A DNA stretch of 50,665 nt from a virus: IMG/VR virus record IMGVR_UViG_3300042876_000892, positions 1 to 50,665 of that record; one strand, written 5' to 3'. The notes beneath the pieces are model-generated. The model saw only the letters and a list, made by a program, of their open reading frames with translations. It ran no database searches and had not been told where the DNA came from. Positions 40,901 to 48,400 of the stretch are shown here, piece after piece. Made by a program: the position numbers and the translations under genes. The stretch's first letter is position 1; every line of letters starts with the position of its first letter.

Positions 40901-42949
40901 GACATGGTCGCCGGCGATTCGGCCGACGACGGCGGCAACATGGTGATGCTGCCCAACGTCTTCGAGCTCGCCGACGCCGTCGTCTGCCCGCTCGTGCTCG
41001 CGGCCGGCACGACGATGTCGTGCGCGGTCGAGGTGGGCACGGACGTGTGCGGCCTGCAGGGCACCGGCAACACGCGCGCCGGCGTCATGCCGTGGGCCGG
41101 CCAGCCGGCGGGCGAGCTCGCTGTCGATCTGACCTACGCGCACACCGCGATCGACACGTGCCAGACGATCGACCGCACGGTGACGGGCGGCTACACGCTG
41201 ACGGCCACCGCGCCCTCGAGCACGCAGCCCAACTCGACCGGCGCGGCGGCACTCGACGCCGCATCGCGCACGGCGAAGATCCCGGTCTGGACCGAGCTCA
41301 ACCCGGTCACGCCCGGGCCGCGCGTCGCGCGCCTGTTCTTCTTCGACCCCGAGCGTAACGTGCTGTCGGGCCCCGGCGCGCAGTTCAAGATCAACGTGCC
41401 CGAGGAGGACGTGAACAACCCGAGCGCGTCGGTCGAGCTGATCCTCTCGCTGCTCCCGGCCTGCCCCGACGGGCCTGGCTTCTCGACGCGCATCTACCTG
41501 TCGGCGCCGAATTCGACGATCCCGCTCCTGCGCACGCAGATCGACGACGACCAACCCGACTCGGTCTCGATCGCGATCGACGAGGTGAACGAGTCGTTCC
41601 TCGAGTCCGTCGACGTGACCCTCACCGGCGCGCCGCCCGAGGCGCGCTTCGTCGCCGCGAGCCAGGGGCGCATGTGCTTCGCGAACCTGCCGGGCCAAGC
41701 CGACGGCGTGATGTTCTCGCTGCCCTACTTCCCTGAGATCGTCCCGATCGGGAACATCTTCCCGGCCAACACCGGGCGCAGCGCGATCACCGCGCTCCTC
41801 GACTTCAAGGGTGCGCTCGTCGTGTTCAAGCGCGACGCGATCATCCCCATCCAGTTCGACACCACCTCGGGCCTGCCGCTGTTCGGGCCATCCGGCGGCA
41901 GCGACGGCTGCGTCTCGGCGAGCTCGCTCGCCAAGCTCGAGGACCGGGCCTACTACGTCAGCGACCGCGGGCCGCAGGTCCTGCTCGAGGGCTGGCAGCC
42001 GTTCTTCATCGGCCGCCAGATGCGCGACTACTTCAAGTCGGGCATCGACACCTCGGAGATCGAGCGCGTCCACGGCACGTTCAATCGCCGGCGCAGTCAG
42101 TACGTCTTCACCGCGAAGTCGCGCACGCGCTCGCGGATGGACGAGCGCTGGTCGATCGAGTTCTCGCACCCGACCGCCGGCGAGGACGTGGAGCGCGCCG
42201 AGATGCCGGCCGGCCACCGCGCGAGCTTCTACCAGGGGCCCAACTGCACCGCGGTCGGCATGGTCGAGCCGCGCGGCGGCGGCGCTGCGCTGATGGTCGG
42301 CGGCACCGATCACGGCTTCGTGGTCTGGCTCGATCGCGACGACCACCGCACGACGACCGGGGCGCTGATCCTCGCCGGCGCGACGCCGATGTTCGGCAGC
42401 CGCACGCTGACGAAGGGCGCCGCCTCGGTGACCGGGACCTTCGACCGCACGCTCGAGGGAGCGCTCGGCCAGGTGCTGCGCGTCTACCAGGGCGGCGAGC
42501 AGGAGGCGTACGTGCTCTTCAGCGCGAACGACGGCACCGACCGGCTCTACCTCGAGGGCCCGCTGCAGGAGGCGATGACCTGGCTCACCGGGCTGGGCGT
42601 CGCGCAGGGCACCGTGCTGTCGCTCGGCGCGCTCCTGTGGGTCTACTCGACCAAGGACTTCGACTGCGGCACGGTCGACCTCAACAAGCAGTTCTACTAC
42701 CTGGACCTCACGCGCCGGCTGACGGTGGGCACGGCCAAGCTCGACATGCTGCGCAACCAGGAGGCGACCCCGACCGCGCCGAGCAAGGACGTGGACCTGG
42801 CGCAGACGTATACTGCCATCGGGGTGCACGACGCCCTGCAGCGCGCGCGCGTCGCCCGCTTCCGCCTGCGCACGCAAACGCCGGCGATCGACGTGGACGT
42901 GGAGATCATGGACCTGGTCATCCGCCTGGCCGAGGCGGACCCGAGATGA
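35000..42949 (+). CDS. Giant tail hub/stabilisation protein, 2,649 residues
   Basis: Residues 1-60 (NTAQNSVLLADGESPELVNV) and the last 430 residues (QGRMCFANLPGQADGVMFSL through ALLDFKGALVVFKRDAIIP and YYVSDRGPQVLLEGWQPFF) look like the two ends of podovirus hub or DNA-stabilising proteins with a propeller-like fold. Between them lie about 2,000 residues with LamG-like jelly-roll segments, for example near residue 1297 (GIQFWSRINDGYPELVVGSS) and again near 1630. I infer a hub with large carbohydrate-binding or fibre-like insertions. It overlaps no neighbour and contains the parS-like palindrome near residue 1178. Confidence 0.7.
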   Translation: MGEQFRRVPVRPIASGRNTAQNSVLLADGESPELVNVDLDRDSIAMSGGASRFNNQTAPRPGLLVGTRANGAALQVLPGKSVPVRGALFIPYSESQDVVCADYTVDETAAPAPTNRSFARQRGKDFELQQSFRIPASEKLFTAPTRGALNAPLGDLSVNDFTTKFGADEALDEFFAIRQKGGDRMAPMSWALGVVNTGALFDIDVGGGLNIFGLSTATHAKRISNYALCFMWLDIPAYGVDRPRCAKYRLNAGSVWFDEVVGDRGSYPTFAYRAMIVPFFVEPGVDYHVALRLTRDTGSSGTTWNPGTGELSGVAWNGNGVIEWKVAESYGAVQTFSSANGAGTQVLRYKGPTDSLEYLCKYGVRYHGRDAEHIGLGFRFSPWQSGGFVPFGIDSCPVEYGGFQINDHSVHGPAISTTLYGEIQAIEQEPTGAGYDIWGLRIEYDPAVDAGGTTFGVNRAGLVESLGLGGHIWGNETTAWANIDPVFGKQPWGPKDAPWAGLGGRTAVGFNPEALRSYRLVFLRDSGGFETANACGGLMSIATYVPAVFGAYTFGQHMTMEGGDQFAATPTNPTLAPLFLRWLVGVRAFRWNQRPVVVSDVRSYSKPRTWSVVCDFSLTHELDLTRAGEPGLESLRGHWALTDGGGYEAAESILGNSGFLTPLAGQRLKDGGIFLSGEGEALYLNLAENPDFRAQLRAAQTDGLGACAIQLTMRMPEASYALAQRVNDPLGTGGASSQYRGKFAPVLAALDVEVPDRASDLLAAEGVAIGANQIDHVQGAYAPLQPLLEFGHNVFVENGIGVEPFAYPMGFSLRAPVNTAADFRVTTADVPGTGVNGLHAWHRPAGTNVSRWDKLAGWAGKDIVVQFGFQPTGTADEFIAYIAAWPKEFLNPASNDPAGAEFAYFTNAITMTRRQVERAVVVIGGSWNPRLSTTRRAGPPAYWATIGRAAHECSARMIVKDVRVFGAAAPGALPSASGSAVAAGTGKIIGDNALPLRALTASELLYPVARDDSAVNFTAGSRTVSSSGTAFLSEALPESSKLAIVRSFLTVLGDSLSVPRENTDSLYWPRTYFVSAVPTSSSLTLNRPVLGASRRASGAKCFRLLGYTAFEDEVTVPLTVGKGRGYDTTSVTTRHAQVTDKAFANLSPIGVDWRWRVYSSIPSGSSLGLLPTWTRGVKCSTWNKIRGLHAVADVLYVGAQASLFEADDRWRPYGPTDALAKSFAVRALEGRPLQGDRVVFQDSSLLDISDAWAVSGGVGYLAVLDAWLRPASLRGIQTVLWCGRLDTNPALAAGAHGIQFWSRINDGYPELVVGSSAAGPSLGLFVARGSRRLRAGEWKHVRWGVLGVPGGAPSLDEPVLWVGGKRVAVTVNATDAAAAAGTWLAQAGVQYEASYQVALGAARGVLLEPVVTRKFTASTDASRAPILPSESHGWLFAFDGELAGVVCAREPNGSAGFNTALDFDPSSIAYTTRRFAALETTQSAYGVGHRMLDAALPQFGTIYSHPLLSITHAMGGADESWSFSNYESDVFCANGGRVGVIDSKTNEFRFAGIQGPRSLPKVEIVRRPLWKTNKFVLAGDPDNDPIFNVNQDNLAPTPTPKTPAVTALVYHYNNPGTKVLIQEGEATMTWVRDSFIAFKCYLRMNSVTGRIQLFGRRDSLQSGYFLEIRDGHLVAGWWDTVLKKECSIRTSIPVIEPGYVYYVYYRKWFPRGGLASTPAPYNAQMTKADSNWANSLHCIGTAGSFNAQACYDSLIFRRFARGAQSGFFDFTGWDAKTYDKDTDLAAGYGGANNYDHTANGSSARMCVSATSADAEFGYDPYATGQSPTGMVMLSTALNGATTGDAAGRVQIAVGGSQRFLADHVGMLLQVSGGLLDKQVYRIVEFISATSVKCVTQTGAAAPFNLLVAATDTIAVYMGVSLVKSDDFDKSTAPDAAVYPIEVAGSSLQSNPLNGMAPFDGELWSCAWDMVAGDSADDGGNMVMLPNVFELADAVVCPLVLAAGTTMSCAVEVGTDVCGLQGTGNTRAGVMPWAGQPAGELAVDLTYAHTAIDTCQTIDRTVTGGYTLTATAPSSTQPNSTGAAALDAASRTAKIPVWTELNPVTPGPRVARLFFFDPERNVLSGPGAQFKINVPEEDVNNPSASVELILSLLPACPDGPGFSTRIYLSAPNSTIPLLRTQIDDDQPDSVSIAIDEVNESFLESVDVTLTGAPPEARFVAASQGRMCFANLPGQADGVMFSLPYFPEIVPIGNIFPANTGRSAITALLDFKGALVVFKRDAIIPIQFDTTSGLPLFGPSGGSDGCVSASSLAKLEDRAYYVSDRGPQVLLEGWQPFFIGRQMRDYFKSGIDTSEIERVHGTFNRRRSQYVFTAKSRTRSRMDERWSIEFSHPTAGEDVERAEMPAGHRASFYQGPNCTAVGMVEPRGGGAALMVGGTDHGFVVWLDRDDHRTTTGALILAGATPMFGSRTLTKGAASVTGTFDRTLEGALGQVLRVYQGGEQEAYVLFSANDGTDRLYLEGPLQEAMTWLTGLGVAQGTVLSLGALLWVYSTKDFDCGTVDLNKQFYYLDLTRRLTVGTAKLDMLRNQEATPTAPSKDVDLAQTYTAIGVHDALQRARVARFRLRTQTPAIDVDVEIMDLVIRLAEADPR
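38534..38549. promoter_or_regulatory. parS: Perfect parS-like palindrome (ParB/Spo0J site)
   Basis: TGTTCCACGTGGAACA is a 16-bp perfect inverted repeat. It fits the bacterial parS consensus TGTTNCACGTGNAACA, and I recall this exact form from chromosomal parS sites of some GC-rich bacteria. It lies inside the hub gene, where it is read as part of codons AAA TGT TCC ACG TGG AAC AAA. AAA and TGT are not the preferred codons here. No parA or parB is visible, so host ParB would have to act on it. Confidence 0.7.
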
Positions 42950-42957
42950 GGTGACGA

Positions 42958-43857
42958 ATGGGATTCTTCGACCGCAACATCGGTGGCTTCTGGAAGGGCG
43001 TCGGCAGCGGCTTCAGCGCTCTGTTCGGCGGGCCGAGCCCGACCGACCCGCACAAGAAGAAGAAGGCGCACGCGCCGTGGGACCAGTCCCAGCAGGGCCA
43101 GGGCGCCGGCCTGCTCTCCTCGCTCGACCTCGCGAGCGGGATCAAGGGCGCGGGGCTCATGGGCGGCGGGCGCTTCACCGACCGCGGGCCCGAGCTCTAC
43201 CGCGCGTTCCTGCTCGGCGAGATGGGGCCCGGCGGCTACCTGTCCAAGGGCCAGACCTCGCTCGAGACGGCCGGCCGGATCAACGACATCAACACCGCCG
43301 GCCGCGGCGCCTACCAGTCGACGCTCTCCGGCCTGGGTGCGTCGGGCCTGTCGCGCCGCTACGCCGCTCCGATCGCGCAGGACCAGCAACAGCAGATCGG
43401 CTTCCAGGCGAACGAGGCGCTGACCGCGAGCATGGGCGAGGCCAACTCGCGCCGCTTCGGGGCGATGCTCGCCTACGTCAACGCCGCGTCGCAGTCCGCG
43501 CTGTGGGGCAAGGCCGGCAAGACGAACCTCACGATCGCGAAGGAGGGCGCGGCGATGTCGCAGCAGGGCGGCCAGATGGGCGCCGCTGGCAACATCGTGG
43601 GCGGGATCATCGGGGCCGCCGCCTCGGCCAGCGACCGGCGCGTGAAGAAGAACATCGTCCCGGTCGGACGCGAGGGCGGGCAGAACGTGTACGAGTTCGA
43701 GTACACGGGCCGCTTCGCGAAGCAGAGCCCCGGTCGCTACCGCGGCGTGATGGCCGACGAGGTCGAGCGCGACATGCCGCACGCCGTCGTCGTGAAGGGC
43801 GGCGTCAAGCACGTCGACTACAGCTTCCTCGGCACCAAGATGCGTCGGGTCGCCTGA
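42958..43857 (+). CDS. Virion protein with C-terminal S74 intramolecular chaperone domain
   Basis: The 299-residue protein ends with SDRRVKKNIVPVG at residues 225-237, then YEFEYTG and GVMADEVERDMPHAVVV, the signature of peptidase S74 auto-processing chaperone domains. In that family cleavage occurs before the Ser of SD, after trimerisation; Ser225 would be that site. The N-terminal 220 residues are Gly, Ala and Gln-rich with helical stretches. S74 domains usually sit on long fibres or spikes; here the carrier is short, so it may be a needle or small fibre. Its stop overlaps the next ATG. Confidence 0.8.
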   Translation: MGFFDRNIGGFWKGVGSGFSALFGGPSPTDPHKKKKAHAPWDQSQQGQGAGLLSSLDLASGIKGAGLMGGGRFTDRGPELYRAFLLGEMGPGGYLSKGQTSLETAGRINDINTAGRGAYQSTLSGLGASGLSRRYAAPIAQDQQQQIGFQANEALTASMGEANSRRFGAMLAYVNAASQSALWGKAGKTNLTIAKEGAAMSQQGGQMGAAGNIVGGIIGAAASASDRRVKKNIVPVGREGGQNVYEFEYTGRFAKQSPGRYRGVMADEVERDMPHAVVVKGGVKHVDYSFLGTKMRRVA

Positions 43858-45413
43858 TGCCCAACTCCCAGTCGTACGAGTTCTTCGCCCCGACCGTGCC
43901 CACGCTGGACACGTCGGGGATCACCGTCGGCGGCCAGGTCTCGGCCTCGGGCATGATCGCCGGCGGCCAGGCGATCGCGGCCGGCATCGCCAAGATGGGC
44001 GAGGAGTTCAAGCAGCAGCAGGGCGAGGAGTCCGTCGTCAAAGCGATGGAGGAGGTCGGCAAGGAGTCGAACTGGGAGACCCAGAACATCGACCCGTCGG
44101 CCGACGACCCCACGCTCGTCGGACCCAACGGCGAGCCGCTCGACCAGATCGGCCGGCGCGCGCTGATCGCCGACCGGATGAAGGCGATGGGCTACCCCGA
44201 CGCGATCGCGATGCAGAAGGCCGTGCAGGCCACGACGCCGATCCCCACGCGCATCCTCAAGCGCGAGGCTCTCGACAAGGTGCGCGGGCTGAAGGCGCGC
44301 GCGATCGCGCTCGGCGGGCGCGCCGGCATGGGGACCGAGGACGTGAAGAAGGCGCTCGACCTCGCCACGGTGCAGGGCTACGACACGCCCGGTGATGCGC
44401 AGCGCGCGATGCGCGAGCAGTACATCGGCATCGTGTCGCCGCCGGCGGCCGAGCTCACCGCTCTTCAGGCGACGCTCTCGGGTCGCGAGCGCGCGCTGGA
44501 CCGCGACGCGACGGTGCGCATGAAACTGATGGACGCCGCCCAGATGCGCGAGGAGCTGCGCACGCGCGCCGGCCTCGGCCGCGAGGACGCGAAGATCCAG
44601 AACGACTACGCGAAGGAGCGGATGCAGCTCGATGCCGATCTTCGCGAGGCGCAGCGCGAAGGCGACTGGGCGCGCGAGGCCCGCCTGCTCAACCTGCAGG
44701 ACCACTACGCGACGCGCCGGATCCAGCTCGAGGCGCAGCTCGACAAGGAGACGCGCCTCGAGGTCGAGCGCACGCGCGGCGACCTGGCGCAGGAGCTCGC
44801 CGAGATCAAGGGCGCCGGCGGCAACTTCACGGCCGCGGAACAGCAGGCCGCCGAGGAGTTCTCGCTCAACGTCGAGGGCAGCGCGCTCGAGAAGGGCGCC
44901 GCGTTCATGCCCGTGCCGCTGCGCGCCGTGGCGCCGCTCGTGGGCGCCGGCGGCCTGGGGGATTACGTCAAGTCGGTGGGCGCCGACATCAAGCCGGGCG
45001 ACCGCCTGATTCAGCTCGGCGCCGATCCGGGCGCCAACCTGTCGAGTCTGTCCGTGCGCATCGGCGCGGACGGCGAGCCGCAGATCATCGACGCCGGCGG
45101 CAAGACCGGGCTGACGGCCCTCCAGCTCCGGCAGCTCGAGCTGAGCATGTTCGGCTCGCCGTCCGCGCGCGCCGCGGTCGTCGTGCAGCAGGTCTACCGC
45201 TCGAGCATGAAGCGCGAGAACGACGTGTCGACGCTGCTTTCGATCAACGAGCGCGCTCGCGCGCTGGGCGGGATCGGCATCGTCGACCGGGCGCGCATGA
45301 TGCTCCAACAGGTCGCTGCCAGCGGCGGCCCGAAGTCGGGCTCTGGGGCTGGTCCGGCGCCGGTTGGATCGCTGGACAACGTGCCGTTCGAGACCCTGCC
45401 GGAGAAACGCTGA
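43857..45413 (+). CDS. Coiled-coil internal virion-type protein, 518 residues
   Basis: ATG at 43857 overlaps the previous stop (TGATG). Residues about 200-330 are strongly coiled coil (ALQATLSGRERALDRDATVR, then KERMQLDADLREAQREGDWA and ARRIQLEAQLDKETRLEVER-like heptads). A Gly/Ala segment (MPVPLRAVAPLVGAGGLGDY) could be membrane-active. It lies between the S74 protein and the giant protein, the usual place for internal or ejection proteins. The function is inferred from position. Confidence 0.6.
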   Translation: MPNSQSYEFFAPTVPTLDTSGITVGGQVSASGMIAGGQAIAAGIAKMGEEFKQQQGEESVVKAMEEVGKESNWETQNIDPSADDPTLVGPNGEPLDQIGRRALIADRMKAMGYPDAIAMQKAVQATTPIPTRILKREALDKVRGLKARAIALGGRAGMGTEDVKKALDLATVQGYDTPGDAQRAMREQYIGIVSPPAAELTALQATLSGRERALDRDATVRMKLMDAAQMREELRTRAGLGREDAKIQNDYAKERMQLDADLREAQREGDWAREARLLNLQDHYATRRIQLEAQLDKETRLEVERTRGDLAQELAEIKGAGGNFTAAEQQAAEEFSLNVEGSALEKGAAFMPVPLRAVAPLVGAGGLGDYVKSVGADIKPGDRLIQLGADPGANLSSLSVRIGADGEPQIIDAGGKTGLTALQLRQLELSMFGSPSARAAVVVQQVYRSSMKRENDVSTLLSINERARALGGIGIVDRARMMLQQVAASGGPKSGSGAGPAPVGSLDNVPFETLPEKR

Positions 45414-45437
45414 TCGGCCGGGTGTAGAGTCGGGTCA

Positions 45438-48400
45438 ATGCAGGACCCCGCCAAGCCGGAACCGACCGTCGAACAGGCGCTCGCGTCCACGCTCGAGTAC
45501 CTCCGCGCGAAGTACGACGACACGCTCACTCCCGAGCAGCGAGCAGAGGCCGCCAAGCAGTACGACGCCCACAAGGCGCTCGTGACCTCGTTCACCGGAG
45601 ACCGCGACCTCTTCGACGTGGGGCGCCGCTCGATCGCTGCGATCGAGTTCGCCGAGAACCGGCTGAAGCGCGCGCGCATCCTGAAGGCCAGGCCGCAGGA
45701 CGGCGAGAAGCTGATCGAGCAGCAGTTCCCCAGGCTCGCCCAGCACAACGAGGCGTGGCGCGCCTTCGAGGCGTCGGGCGCCGGCGACGCGCTGCGCGGC
45801 ACGACTCCCGATCGGCCCGTGGTGCCGATCCCGCCGAGGCCCGACGGTGAGACGCTGCGCGAGGCGTTCCTCGCCGGCGATCCCGTCGCGCTCGCCTGGT
45901 CGGACATCCCCAACCTGGTCAGCGACGACGGCCGCGTGACCGGCGGCGTGAAGCGCGAGTCGTTCCTGCGCGACATGGGCGACCTGGTCGGCCTCGCCGA
46001 TCCGGCGATCGAGATTGACGACGAGCTCGCCGATCGGCCCTCGAGCTGGTTCGACGTGGAGAAGATGACCGCGCGGTACAACACCGCGCAGATCCTGCAC
46101 GCCCCGCTGCAGACGCGCGACGACGGCACGCGCTTCGTCACGGTGAAGGCGCTCGACGGGACCGAGCGCACGATCGACATCCCCGACCTGGGCACGTTGC
46201 GGGACATGACGGTGACCTCGGCCGACGGCCAGGTGCACAAGGTGCGCGTCGACGACGAGATGATTCGCGACATCACGCAGTCGCGCGAGGGCGGCTTCTT
46301 CGCCGGCACGATCGGCAACTTCCTGGCGAAGAACTTCGTCGAGGAGGACGTGACCTTCTACGGGAAGATGCACCGCCCGCGGATCACCGGCAACGACCTG
46401 GTCGACGGCGAGCTGATGCGGAACCCGGTGTGGCAGCGCGCGGTCATGGACGCGCCGCGCGCGAAGGGCACCGCCATGTGGTGGTGGGATGCGGGCCGCC
46501 AGCTCTACAGCTCGATCGAGTTCGCCGGCCTGATGCTCGCGACCGAAGGCGTCGGCGGCGTCGTGGCGAAGACCGCGGGCACGGCCTTGAAGGGCACGGC
46601 GGCCTACCGCTCGATCGCGCCGTACACCTCGCTCGCCGGCGCCGCGGCGAAGTCGATGACGAAGGGCTTCCTCGGCGGCTCGCGCGCGCCGCGCTCGGCC
46701 GTGCGGGTGCCGGGCTTCTACTACGACGCGCGGCAGATCGCCGAGGAGGTCTGGTACAACGCCGCGGCCGGCATGGTGAACGGCGAGTGGGAGCCGGGCG
46801 ACTGGGTCCAGCAGGGGGTTGCGGAAGGGGTCGGCGAGTGGGCCCTGGGCGGCGCGGCGCGCGCGATGCGGCACGGCACGTCGAAGCTGCTCAAGGCCGG
46901 CTGGATGCAGGACACGCGCTTCGGGCAGTGGACGAACAAGTTCGACGCCGACACCGAGGCCGCGTTCGAGGGTGTGCGCAAGCGCGTGCTCGAGCGCGTC
47001 GATCGCGCGAAGCAGTCCGTCGTGGCCGACGCCTTCAAGAAGGGCCTGCTCGACGAGCAGCGGCTGCCGGTCGCCGGCGAGCTGATCGGCGCCGCGTTCG
47101 ATACCGTGGTGGTCGGCACCGGCTTCGGCGCCTACATCCAGGCGCACCGCAACGCCGCCGAGGAAGGCCGCTCGGACATCGGCGTGTCGGACTTCATCGA
47201 CGCGCTGGGCGACCCGGGCACCTGGTCGAACACCGTCGGCATGATGCTCGGCCACGGGATGAGCGTCGGCGGCTCGGCCGTGTGGAATCGCAACAGCCCC
47301 GACGCCGTGCCGCTGGTCCCGGGCCTCTTCGGCATCGAGCTCGGGCCGAAGCAGAAGAAGGCGCTCAACGACTTCGCCGCCTACCAGGCGTGGGTCGCGC
47401 ACGACATCCTCACGGACCCCGAGGTCGCCGGGCTCACGCTCGCGGGCATCGACGTGGCGCGCGACTCCGACCTCGACGTGGCGCTGAAGATCCAGGAGGG
47501 ACTGAAGCAGCGCCGGCCCGAGGACGCCGTCCCCGATCCCATCTCCGGCTCGCCGCTGGGTGCGCTGGTCCAGGCGCAGCGCGGCGACCCGCACGAGCTC
47601 GAGAAGACCCTGCGGTTCGAGGAGACGCGCGGGCTCGAGCGCATGTATACGACCCTGTCGAACGCGCGCCCGGGCGAGTACCCGGCCGACTGGAACGCGG
47701 ACATCCGCGACCTGAAGGACGTGCTGATCGACCACATGGAGCGCAACGAGGCCGGCGAGGCGCACGGCCAGGCGCTGACCGGGATCCCCGCCGGCTACCG
47801 CGAGAACGTGGCGCTGCAGCAGTACCGCGAGGGCAAGCGCAAGGAGGCCGAGGAGCGGCGCGCGCGCAAGATCATCCGCCGGCAGATCGTTCGCACGCTC
47901 GGCCAGGTCGCCAAGGTCAAGAAGGGCGAGGCCGAGTTCGACGAGTCGGTCGCCCTGGTCGAAAGCCGCTGGGAGGACGAGCAGGCGATCCTGCGCCGGC
48001 TCGACGAGCGCGAGGTCGAGCGCAAGCGGCTGCTCGACAGCCGGGCGTCATGGCGTGAGCTGCGCGTCTCGGAGATCCTCGACCGGGCCCGGAAGCAGAA
48101 GAACGCCGAGGCGAAGAAGGCCCTCGAGGCGCTCGCCAAGGAGCAGAAGCGTCTGAACAAGGCCCAGGAGATCAACGACCGGAACGCCGCCAAGCGCGGG
48201 CGCGCGGCCGACGGGCGCTCGCGGGCCCAGGCGAAGAAGCGCGCCGCGGCCTACGGCGAGACCGGCCAGCTCCCCCTGCCCACGGCCGAGCAGGCCCAGG
48301 CCGACGCGCGGGCGATCGCGAAGAACCTGGAGACGACCGTGGAGCACGCCCACCTCCAGGGCGACCCGGCCGCCATCGTCGACGCGGCCACCGAGGGCCT

